Positions 43,348 through 50,522 of a stretch of DNA of 64,000 bases are shown piece by piece. Every line of letters starts with the position of its first letter. Position 1 is the first letter of the stretch. The stretch covers positions 5,391-69,390 of the forward strand of contig CAXTBC010000012.1 in NCBI GenBank assembly GCA_964242595.1, written 5' to 3'. The notes below the pieces were generated by a model that was given only the letters and a program-made list of their open reading frames with translations, was not told the origin of the DNA and made no database searches. Made by a program: the position numbers and the translations under genes. This DNA is from BOG-908 sp964242595 (GTDB lineage: Bacteria > Pseudomonadota > Alphaproteobacteria > Acetobacterales > Acetobacteraceae).

Positions 43348-44766
43348 ATGGCCAACGATGCCGCCGCTATCGACAAGCTCCAAGCCGTCTTCAAAGCGCA
43401 ACGCCAGGCCTTCGCCGCCGACCGCAACCCGTCGCTCGAGGAGCGCCGCAGCCGCCTAGCCGCGCTGATGGGCATGCTGGCTGCCAACCGCGAGCGCATC
43501 AGTGCGGCGCTGGCCGTCGATTTCGGAACACACCCTGTGCCCGCCTCCGACCTCATCGAGGTGCTCGGTCCGCTGGGCCGCGCGCGCTACGTCTCCGAAC
43601 ACCTCGAGGAGTGGATGGCGCCGCAGCCGCGCCACACCGATCCGGGCCTGCTCGGCACCTCGCGTGCCTACGTGCAGAACCAGCCGAAGGGCGTCGTCGG
43701 CAACATGGTGCCTTGGAACTTCCCGTTCGACCTGTCGGTGGGCCCGATGGTGGAGATGCTGGCTGCCGGCAACCGCGTCATCGTCAAGCCGTCCGAATAC
43801 ACGCCGGCCTGCGCGGCGCTGCTGGCCGATATGGTGGCCGCCACGTTCGATCCCACGCTCGTCACCGTCACCGAAGGCGGGCTGGACCTTGCCCGCGCTT
43901 TCTCCGCGATGCCGTGGGACCACCTGCTCTACACCGGCAACCCCGAGGTCGGCCGCCTGGTGATGGCCGCCGCCGCGCAGAACCTCACCCCTGTCACGCT
44001 GGAACTCGGCGGCAAATGCCCGGCCGTGCTGGCGCCTGGCGCCGTCACTCGCCGCAACGTGGAATCCGTGCTGGGTACCAAGATGATCAAGGGCGGCCAG
44101 ATGTGCGTGTCGGTGGATTACGCCATGGTGCCGCGCCCGGATTTGCAAACGTTCGTGGACCACGCACGCGCCTTCATGGCCGAGGCGGCGCCCGACTACG
44201 CCCGCGGCAGCGAGTGCACCGGCATCATCTCCGACCGTCACCTACAGCGCCTGGAAGGCCTGCTGGACGAAGCCCGCCAGCGGCAGAGCACCATCGTCAC
44301 GCTGGAAGCCGATGACGCCACGGATCGGCACGGACGGCGCATGCCCATCTCGCTGGTGGTCGACCCCGCGCCCGACCTGCGCATCATGCACGAGGAGATC
44401 TTCGGCCCGATCCTACCTGTTGTGGCCTACGACGACCTGGACTCGGCCATCGCGTCCATCAACGCCGGCGACCGTCCGCTTGGCCTTTACGTGTTCAGCG
44501 ACGACCAAGTCATCACCGACCGTGTGCTGGACCAGACGAGCTCCGGTGGCGCGTCGGTAAACACCTGCGCCATGCAGAGCGCGCTGCCGTCCATGGGCTT
44601 CGGCGGCTCGGGCGCCAGCGGCATGGGCCGCCACCACGGCATCGAGGGCTTCCGCGAGTTCTCAAACCCGCGCGGCGTGTTCGTGCGCGGCGAGGGCGAC
44701 ATGATCAAGGCTTTCTACCCGCCTTATGCAAAAGGGGCTGCGCTGGTTCGGGCGGTTTTGGGATAA
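43348..44766 (+). CDS. Coniferyl-aldehyde-dehydrogenase-type NAD(P) aldehyde dehydrogenase
   Basis: A 472-residue ALDH of the short class lacking the tetramerisation extension, as in coniferyl aldehyde dehydrogenase (CalB). Blocks: GVVGNMVPWNFPFDLSVGPMVEMLAAGNRVIVKPSEYTP, TLELGGKCPAVLAPGA (catalytic Glu), KGGQMCVSVDYAMVP (catalytic Cys within GGQMC), EEIFGPILPVVAYDDLD and QSALPSMGFGGSGASGMGRHHG. ATG 43348 has GGGAG 12 bases upstream. Likely oxidises an aldehyde produced from the monooxygenase/esterase route; an aromatic aldehyde substrate is possible but unproven. Confidence 0.9.
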   Translation: MANDAAAIDKLQAVFKAQRQAFAADRNPSLEERRSRLAALMGMLAANRERISAALAVDFGTHPVPASDLIEVLGPLGRARYVSEHLEEWMAPQPRHTDPGLLGTSRAYVQNQPKGVVGNMVPWNFPFDLSVGPMVEMLAAGNRVIVKPSEYTPACAALLADMVAATFDPTLVTVTEGGLDLARAFSAMPWDHLLYTGNPEVGRLVMAAAAQNLTPVTLELGGKCPAVLAPGAVTRRNVESVLGTKMIKGGQMCVSVDYAMVPRPDLQTFVDHARAFMAEAAPDYARGSECTGIISDRHLQRLEGLLDEARQRQSTIVTLEADDATDRHGRRMPISLVVDPAPDLRIMHEEIFGPILPVVAYDDLDSAIASINAGDRPLGLYVFSDDQVITDRVLDQTSSGGASVNTCAMQSALPSMGFGGSGASGMGRHHGIEGFREFSNPRGVFVRGEGDMIKAFYPPYAKGAALVRAVLG

Positions 44767-44896
44767 AGGAAGGCCAGGGGATCTGCCGCTGGCCCCCGCT
44801 AAGGACCAGTCCTTGGAACCTTTTGATAGGATCCTAAACAGACGGGGTCTGGAGCCTCAAGGCCCCAGCGGGGTTGGGGCAAAGCCCCATACTTGT
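44767..44896. repeat. Family B repeat, full copy
   Basis: AGGCCAGGGGATCTGCCGCTGGCC, CTAAGGACCAGTCCTTGG, AGCCTCAAGGCCCC and GGGGCAAAGCCCC; several substitutions relative to other copies. It lies between the convergent aldehyde dehydrogenase and cytochrome c genes. Confidence 0.83.
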
Positions 44897-44897
44897 C

Positions 44898-45422
44898 TTA
44901 CTGCTCCACTACCGGAATAGGGCCCTTCACCGAAGCCACGTAGCCCGGCGTCACCGCATCCTTGTAATCATTGCCGAAATGCGTGCGCACGTAGTTCACC
45001 ACGTTGGCGACCTGCTGGTCGTCCAGCGTGCCGTTGAACCACGGCATGCCGCCGTTGCCGCGCAGCACCATCGCCACGGGGTAACCGGCGGCCGACAGGT
45101 GCTTGTTGTTGGCCAAGGCTGGAAAGTGGCCCGCGCCCACGGCCCCGACACCGCCCGGCATGTGGCACCCCTGGCAGACGTGCTGGTACAAGGCCTCGCC
45201 CGTTACCGCCTGCACGCCGCCGATGTTGTTGCGGGTGGCGGCATCGGCGAAGGCGGTCCGATGAGCGAGGCAGAGAAAAAAGCAAGCAAGCAGTTCTTTT
45301 TTGAAAAGAAGAACCAAAAACCTTCTGCTTCTCGGGAGCGCGTTGGGGACAGGCGCGCCTAAACGGGTAAAAGTTTTTTGCTTCTTTTTTTCAAAAAAGA
45401 AGGCCTTGCTTGCTGCCTTCAT
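44898..45422 (-). CDS. Cytochrome c with a repeat-encoded N-terminus
   Basis: The mature domain (about residues 70-174) is a class I cytochrome c: VTGEALYQHVCQGCHMPGG carries the CxxCH haem site and GNGGMPWFNGTLDDQQVANVVNYVRTHFG supplies the distal Met. ATG 45422 overlaps the stop of the flavin oxidase gene (TGATG), indicating coupling. From that ATG the first 43 codons are a complete family A repeat read in frame (MKAASKAFFFEKKKQKTF...), continuing into a hydrophobic stretch LLACFFLCLAHRTAFADA that looks like the end of a signal peptide. No ATG, GTG or TTG lies in frame between the repeat and the domain. Probably the electron acceptor of the oxidase. Confidence 0.75.
   Translation of the reverse strand: MKAASKAFFFEKKKQKTFTRLGAPVPNALPRSRRFLVLLFKKELLACFFLCLAHRTAFADAATRNNIGGVQAVTGEALYQHVCQGCHMPGGVGAVGAGHFPALANNKHLSAAGYPVAMVLRGNGGMPWFNGTLDDQQVANVVNYVRTHFGNDYKDAVTPGYVASVKGPIPVVEQ
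45280..45417. repeat. Family A repeat, full copy, inside a coding frame
   Basis: Beta arm GTTC..GAACC at left, alpha arm GCTTC..GAAGGCC at right. The element is traversed by the cytochrome c frame without a stop and abuts the flavin oxidase stop codon on its right. Confidence 0.87.
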
Positions 45423-46996
45423 CACCCGGCCCCCACCGAGCGCGCATGCAACTGCGTCACCGCGGAAACCGAGGACAGCAGCGCCCCCTCCTGCCAACAT
45501 CCCACATGCGACGCGTGTTCACCGGCAAGCACGATCCGGCCCTCCATGGTGGTGAGCGTGCGGTAATGGGTGCGCCTGGCCTCCTCGCTCCACTGCGAGC
45601 AGCAGCCGAGCGTCCAGGGCATCCGGGACCACGCCACGGCCACGCCGTTGGAGAACTCGGCCGGGTACTGCTTGTGAATCTTGGCCCCCTGCTCGAGTGC
45701 TGCATGCAGCCGTTCCTCGGGCGACATGCCGGCGAAGTCCCACGCCGCCGGCCCGAACATGTAACCGCCGAGCATAACCGCCGGGCCGCGCTCGAAGTAA
45801 CCGTGGCTGGGGTAGGACATCACGCTGACCGGCATGTCGGTGAACGTGATGCCGCCGTAGATCTGCTCGTCCTCCTCCCAGAAGCGTCGCTTGAACTCCA
45901 GGCCCACCTTCACCGACGACGCGTAGGGGACGGCCGCGATGGCGGCACGCATCTTGTCGCTCACCTGCACGTCGAGCTGGTGCAGCACGGGCAGCGGGAT
46001 GGTGCATACGCAGAAGGCCGCTTGCGCCTGGGTGACGGCGCCACCCTGGTTGTGGTCCTCGTAGGTAACGGTCACGCCACTCTCGTCCTGATGGATGGCG
46101 CTGACGCGGACGTTATGGGTGACCAGGCCCTCGATCTGCCGGGCGAAAGCCTTGCCGATCATGTCCATGCCGCCCACCGGCTGGAACATGGTCGTCTGAA
46201 AATCGTTTAGCATGTGGAAGGAGATATACTGCGCGAAGCCGGACTTCATGACCTCGGCGCGCGCCAGCGGGTCGGAGGGTATGCCCGCCCCGTCCGGCCC
46301 ACCGGAGGGCGGCTTCTCGAACCCGCGGTGCTCGGAGGCGAGGCGGGCCGTGTAGGCGCCATCCTTGTTCAGCAGGCCCCAGATGGCCATGGACCGAAGA
46401 ACGTCCGCCCGCTCGCCGGCGCTTATTTGGTCGTCCAGCTTATTCTGCTTGATCGCCTTGGTCAGCAGCTCGGCGGTGTAGCCCGCGAAGTCGCTGCTGA
46501 TGTGACGGTAGCGCTGCGGCGCGCCGCCGAACGCCTTCGTGTTGTGCAAGTAGGCGTTGTGGTTCACCTCGATGAACGGCTCGAGCGCTACGCCGAATGC
46601 CTTGCAATAGTGCAGGATGGCCTGGTGGTGATACGGAATGCGCCACGGGCCCGGGTTGATGTAGTTGCCCTGAGCGAAATTGACCGTCTGGGTGGCCCCG
46701 CCGAGCTCAGTCAGCGTGTCGCCCCCGCGCAGCGTCATGTTGCGGCCGCCAGAGCGTGCCTGGAATTCGAGCACGCGCACGCTGTAGCCGGCGCGCCTGA
46801 GTTCGTAGGCCGCGAGCATGCCGGACAGCCCGGCGCCGAGCACCAGCACCGTGGTGCCCGGTGCCGCACCGGACAGCTGCGGCGGGGCCGCGAAATCCGT
46901 GCCTGTGGCATGCCCCATGCGTGTCATGGCCTGATACATCGCCACGCTGCCGGCCGTCAGGCCGATCCGCGTCAGAAGCTGCCGTCGTGTTGTCAT
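45422..46996 (-). CDS. Tat-exported flavin monoamine oxidase family protein
   Basis: A 524-residue FAD amine oxidase. The twin-arginine signal MTTRRQLLTRIGLTAGSVAM indicates export of the folded enzyme. FAD-binding VLVLGAGLSGMLAAYELRRAGYSVRVLE (about 50-77), GGRNMTLRGGD, LTELGGATQ; substrate-domain segments VGGMDMIGKAFARQI; and the C-terminal FAD block MEGRIVLAGEHASHVGCWQEGALLSS. Close in plan to L-amino-acid/tryptophan oxidase-like proteins. It is coupled to a downstream cytochrome c gene, suggesting electrons pass to the respiratory chain rather than to oxygen, making it a dehydrogenase in practice. Substrate unknown. Confidence 0.9.
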   Translation of the reverse strand: MTTRRQLLTRIGLTAGSVAMYQAMTRMGHATGTDFAAPPQLSGAAPGTTVLVLGAGLSGMLAAYELRRAGYSVRVLEFQARSGGRNMTLRGGDTLTELGGATQTVNFAQGNYINPGPWRIPYHHQAILHYCKAFGVALEPFIEVNHNAYLHNTKAFGGAPQRYRHISSDFAGYTAELLTKAIKQNKLDDQISAGERADVLRSMAIWGLLNKDGAYTARLASEHRGFEKPPSGGPDGAGIPSDPLARAEVMKSGFAQYISFHMLNDFQTTMFQPVGGMDMIGKAFARQIEGLVTHNVRVSAIHQDESGVTVTYEDHNQGGAVTQAQAAFCVCTIPLPVLHQLDVQVSDKMRAAIAAVPYASSVKVGLEFKRRFWEEDEQIYGGITFTDMPVSVMSYPSHGYFERGPAVMLGGYMFGPAAWDFAGMSPEERLHAALEQGAKIHKQYPAEFSNGVAVAWSRMPWTLGCCSQWSEEARRTHYRTLTTMEGRIVLAGEHASHVGCWQEGALLSSVSAVTQLHARSVGAG

Positions 46997-47038
46997 ACCT
47001 TAGATTAAAGCACACCGTGTGCCAGTCTCACACCTGCG

Positions 47039-48298
47039 TCAGCGCTCCACGCTGCCGGGAGCAAGCGCCTCTTGCGTGTTCCTGGCGAAAGACAGACCAC
47101 TTCCTGCCTCCTTGGGCCGGGCTGCATCCGCCATCTTCGCCAGCACGGCCCCTAGCAGCATCAGCGCTGACATCGGCACCGCCGTCCCGTCCGTCAGCCA
47201 TCCCACCAGGAAGCCGCTGCTGGCGCCGATGAAAAACTGCAACGTGCCCAGCAGGGCCGAAGCACTGCCGGCTTGCGCCCCGTGGTGGCGCAGCGCGCCC
47301 ACAGTCGCGGTGGGGAACAGGAAGCCGGTCATCGATTGCGTCAGCGCCAGGGCCGCGCCCAGCAGCGGCGCCGGCGCGTCCAGCCAGGCGAGCAGCAGCA
47401 CACAGGCCGAGAGTGCAAGGTGGGCGGAGCTGGCCCGCCGCAACGTGCCATCCAGGCCGAACCGGCCGATGACGCGCATGTTGAGCTGGGAGGCGGCGAT
47501 GAAGCTGCCGGCGATGCAGCCGAACACGACGGCGAACTGGCCCGGCGTGTAGCCGTAATGCTCGATGAACACGGTGGGCGCGCCGCCAAGATAGGCGAAC
47601 AGCGCGAAGGCGTAGAAGGCGATCATCAGCGTGTGGGTCAGGAAACCGCGCTCGGCCAGGATGGCGCCGTAGCGGGCCACCATTTGCCCGGGATGGATGA
47701 CCACGCGCTGGGCCGGCAACTGCGTGTCGGGCAGGCGCAGGGCGGCGGCGAGCAGGGCCGCCAGCCCGTAGGCCGCGTTGATCCAGAAGATGCCGCGCCA
47801 GTTGGACCATTGCAGCACCAGCCCGCCCAGGCTGGGGGCCAGGATGGGCGCCGCGCCGAGCACCAGGATCAGGCGGGAGAGCAGGCGGGCGGCGTCGTGG
47901 CCGTCGCTCACGTCGCGCACGATGGCGCGCGGGATCACCATGCTGGCCGAGGCGCCGAACGCCGCCAGGAACCGCCAAGCGGACAGCACGGCGATGCTGG
48001 GCGACAGCGCGCAACCTACCGCGCCCAAGGTGTAGACGAGCGTTCCGGCCAGCAGCGGCGTGCGTCGGCCGAAGCGGTCCGCCAGCGCGCCCTGCACCAG
48101 CTGGCCCAGCGAGAGGCCGAGGATCCAGGTGCCCAGCGTGAGCTGCGCGCTGCCGACCGGCGCGTGCAGGCTCGCCTCGATGGCCGGAAAGGCCGGCAGG
48201 TACATGTCGGTGGAGAGCGGACCCACCGCCTGCAGGAAGCCCAGCAGGATGGGCAGCCACACCGGGACGCCGGCGCCCGGCTTCCACAGGCGCGTCAT
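47039..48298 (-). CDS. Bcr/CflA family multidrug efflux MFS transporter
   Basis: A 419-residue 12-helix major-facilitator pump. Family marks: GPLSTDMYLPAFPAIEASL at the end of helix 1, TLGTWILGLSLGQLVQGALADRFGRRTPLLAG (motif A), ASASMVIPRAIVRDV, LVLGAAPILAPSLGGLVLQWSNWRGIFWINA (motif C) and the helix 7-8 region FALFAYLGGAPTVFIEHYGYTPGQFAVVFG. ATG 48298 overlaps the xanthine phosphoribosyltransferase stop (ATGA), so the two are coupled. Substrate range (for example bicyclomycin-like or chloramphenicol-like drugs) is not predictable. Confidence 0.92.
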   Translation of the reverse strand: MTRLWKPGAGVPVWLPILLGFLQAVGPLSTDMYLPAFPAIEASLHAPVGSAQLTLGTWILGLSLGQLVQGALADRFGRRTPLLAGTLVYTLGAVGCALSPSIAVLSAWRFLAAFGASASMVIPRAIVRDVSDGHDAARLLSRLILVLGAAPILAPSLGGLVLQWSNWRGIFWINAAYGLAALLAAALRLPDTQLPAQRVVIHPGQMVARYGAILAERGFLTHTLMIAFYAFALFAYLGGAPTVFIEHYGYTPGQFAVVFGCIAGSFIAASQLNMRVIGRFGLDGTLRRASSAHLALSACVLLLAWLDAPAPLLGAALALTQSMTGFLFPTATVGALRHHGAQAGSASALLGTLQFFIGASSGFLVGWLTDGTAVPMSALMLLGAVLAKMADAARPKEAGSGLSFARNTQEALAPGSVER

Positions 48299-48750
48299 CC
48301 CTGGCGGGCCAGCGGCGGGGTGTCCCACGGGAACACGATCCAGGTGTCCTGCGGCACCTCGGCCACGAAGCTGTCGGTTGCCGCCAGCCCCGCCGGCTTG
48401 GCGTACAGGCAGGCGAACCGGGCGCGCGGCAGCAGGGCGCGCAGCAGGCGCGCGGTGGCGCCGGTGTCCACCAGGTCGTCAATGATGAGGAAGCCCTCGC
48501 CGTCGGCCGCCACCGATGGCGGCTTGACCACCACGGGCGGGCCTTGCGTGCCCGCCTCGCCGGCGTAGCTCGCCACCGACACGGTCTCGACCAGCCGGCA
48601 ATCCAGCTCGCGCGCCACGATGGCGGCCGGAACCAGGCCGCCGCGGCTGACGGCGACGATGCCGCGGAACGGTGGGAGCGCGATCAGGCTGGTGGCCAGC
48701 GTGCGGGCGTCGCGGTGGAGCTGGTCCCAGGTGACGGTGGCGTAGGGCAA
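48295..48750 (-). CDS. gpt: Xanthine (hypoxanthine/guanine) phosphoribosyltransferase
   Basis: A 151-residue purine salvage enzyme matching E. coli Gpt in length. TWDQLHRDARTLATSL, GIVAVSRGGLVPAAIVARELD, then the PRPP loop EGFLIIDDLVDTGATARLLRALLP, and PQDTWIVFPWD at the end. The TTG at 48750 (LPYATVTWDQ) is the only start giving the normal N-terminus; the frame stays open upstream but there it translates a family A repeat, which begins about 15 nt upstream of the TTG. Coupled to the downstream efflux gene. Confidence 0.88.
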   Translation of the reverse strand: MPYATVTWDQLHRDARTLATSLIALPPFRGIVAVSRGGLVPAAIVARELDCRLVETVSVASYAGEAGTQGPPVVVKPPSVAADGEGFLIIDDLVDTGATARLLRALLPRARFACLYAKPAGLAATDSFVAEVPQDTWIVFPWDTPPLARQG

Positions 48751-48764
48751 CTTGCTGCTTTCAA

Positions 48765-48921
48765 AGGAAGGAAGGCCTTCTTTTCTGAAGAAAAGAAGCA
48801 AAAGACTTTTGTCAGTGCTGTCGCGGCTCCATCCGGCGGCACTCGCCGCGTGGAACCGCGACAGCCCAGACAAAAGCTTTTTGCTTCTTTTTCTCGAAAA
48901 AGAAGGCCTTTCTTGCTTTCT
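48765..48921. repeat. Family A repeat, full copy with two alpha arms
   Basis: The only copy whose two arms are both alpha type (GGCCTTC..GAAGC and GCTTC..GAAGGCC). The centre is itself a long hairpin, GCTGTCGCGG..CCGCGACAGC. The two arm loops differ (TTTTCTGAAGAAAA against TTTTTCTCGAAAAA), yet both stems are perfect. It lies between the tRNA-binding protein gene stop and the gpt start. Confidence 0.87.
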
Positions 48922-49252
48922 AAAAAAGCCTGCCGCCGTCAGGAACCTTGAACTCCGGCTTGATCAGCACGACCTCGCCGTTCTCGTCCGGCAGCCCAAG
49001 CGTCAGCACCTCGCTCACCATCGGCCCGATCTGCCGCGGCGGCAGGTTCACCACGGCCACCACCTGCCGGCCGATCAACTGGTCCGGCTTGTAGTGCACG
49101 GTGACCTGCGCGCTGGATTGCCTGATGCCCAGCTCCGGCCCGAAATCGATCCACAGCCGGATGGCCGGCTTGCGCGCCTCGGGGAACGCCTTGGCGTCGG
49201 TGATGGTGCCCACGCGCACGTCCAGCCGGTCGAAATCTGCGATGTCTGCCAT
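48920..49252 (-). CDS. csaA: CsaA-like tRNA-binding domain protein
   Basis: A 110-residue stand-alone tRNA-binding OB-fold of the CsaA/MetRS C-terminal type. FDRLDVRVGTITDAKAFPEARKPAIRLWIDFG opens the domain; QSSAQVTVHYKPDQLIGRQVVAVVNLPPRQIGPMVSEVLTLGL is the highly conserved centre; it ends VVLIKPEFKVPDGGRLF. Described in Bacillus as a secretion chaperone with tRNA affinity; the role in alphaproteobacteria is unknown. ATG 49252, divergent from the asparaginase gene. Confidence 0.92.
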   Translation of the reverse strand: MADIADFDRLDVRVGTITDAKAFPEARKPAIRLWIDFGPELGIRQSSAQVTVHYKPDQLIGRQVVAVVNLPPRQIGPMVSEVLTLGLPDENGEVVLIKPEFKVPDGGRLF

Positions 49253-49324
49253 GGGCCCGGTCTACGCGCTTGTGCGCCGCCGCGAAAGCTTGACGTGGCG
49301 CCGCCGTTCCCCCCGATGTGCGCC

Positions 49325-50311
49325 ATGAGTTCTGTCCTGCTTGCCGAGGTGCTGCGCGGCGGCCGCGTGGAATCGCGCCACACCGGCGCCTTCGTGGTGG
49401 CCGATACCGACGGGCGCGTGGTGCTCTCCGGCGGAGACTCGCAGCGCGCCATCTTTCCGCGTTCCGCCGTCAAGGCGCTGCAGGCGATCCCGCTGCTGGT
49501 CTCCGGCGCGGCGGAGCGGTTCAGGCTGGGCGCGGACAGCCTGGCGCTGGCCTGCGCCAGCCACGTAGGCGCGCCGGAACACGTGGCCGTGGCCGCCGCC
49601 ACGCTCGCCGCCTGCGGGCGGGATGCGGCGTGCCTGGAATGCGGCGCGCACTGGCCCACCGCCAGCAGCGCGGCCCGTGCGCTGGCGGCCGCCGGCTACG
49701 TGCCCGGGCCGCTGCACAACAACTGCTCGGGCAAGCACGCGGGCTTCGTCTGCACGGCGGTGGGCACCGGGCGGGACCCGGCCGGCTACGTGGCGCCGGA
49801 CCACCCGACGATGCGCGGCGTCACGGCTGCCGTCTCGGCGGTGACGGGCGCCCGGCTCCACGGCCAAGCGCCGGCCATCGATGGCTGCTCCATCCCCACT
49901 TACGAGATCCCGCTGCTGGCGCTGGCTGCGGGCTTCGCGCGCTTCGGCGCCGGGGTTGGCATGCCGGCCGGCTTTGCCGCAGCGGCCGCCAGGCTGCGCG
50001 CCGCCGTGGCCGCATATCCGGTGCTGGTGGCCGGCACCGGCCGGTTCGACACGGCCGTGGCCGAAGCGCTGGGCCAGGCCGCGTTCGTGAAGCTGGGGGC
50101 CGAAGGCGTGTATTGCGGCGCGCTGCCTGTGCTTGGCCTGGGCTTTGCGCTGAAATGCGACGACGGGGCGATCCGCGCGGCCGAGGTGGCGACGGCGGCG
50201 CTGCTGCGGCACCTCCTCGGTGCGTCCGCGGTGCTGGACCGGCTGGCGGCGCCCGTGCTGACGAACTGGAACGGGATCGCGGTGGGTGCGATGCGGGCTT
50301 GCCCTGTGTGA
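49325..50311 (+). CDS. Asparaginase (PF06089-type, Rhizobium etli ReAV-like)
   Basis: A 328-residue thermolabile asparaginase-II-type enzyme, unrelated to the E. coli AnsA/AnsB fold and related to serine beta-lactamase-like enzymes. Family blocks: VESRHTGAFVVADTDGRVVLSGGDSQRAIFPRSAVKALQAIPLL (SxxK region), CASHVGAPEHVAVAAATLA, CGAHWP, NNCSGKHAGFVCTAVGTG and DGCSIPTYEIPLLALAAGFA. ATG 49325; another in-frame ATG is three codons earlier. Converts asparagine to aspartate and ammonia, in the cytoplasm. Confidence 0.9.
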   Translation: MSSVLLAEVLRGGRVESRHTGAFVVADTDGRVVLSGGDSQRAIFPRSAVKALQAIPLLVSGAAERFRLGADSLALACASHVGAPEHVAVAAATLAACGRDAACLECGAHWPTASSAARALAAAGYVPGPLHNNCSGKHAGFVCTAVGTGRDPAGYVAPDHPTMRGVTAAVSAVTGARLHGQAPAIDGCSIPTYEIPLLALAAGFARFGAGVGMPAGFAAAAARLRAAVAAYPVLVAGTGRFDTAVAEALGQAAFVKLGAEGVYCGALPVLGLGFALKCDDGAIRAAEVATAALLRHLLGASAVLDRLAAPVLTNWNGIAVGAMRACPV

Positions 50312-50344
50312 CATGCGGGACGGAGTGCCGCCTGCGTTGGAAGC

Positions 50345-50496
50345 GAAGCAAGGCCTTCTTTTTTGAGAAAGAGAAGCAAAAAACTTTTGTCTCTGCGCTG
50401 TGTCAGTGGCCCTGTTTTGTCCTGCAGCACCCGGTTATTTCCGATGCAGGAAGCAAAAGTTTTTTGGTCCTTTTTTTCAAAAAAGGACTGCTTGCT
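50345..50496. repeat. Family A repeat, full copy (alpha left, beta right)
   Basis: Alpha arm GGCCTTC..GAAGC; beta arm of GTCC..GGACTGC type. The centre is long and diverged (GCGCTGTGTCAG..CTGCAGCACCC). It lies between convergent asparaginase and sensor-kinase genes. Confidence 0.84.
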
Positions 50497-50522
50497 GTGA
50501 TGAGCCCGCTTGCCAGGCCCGG

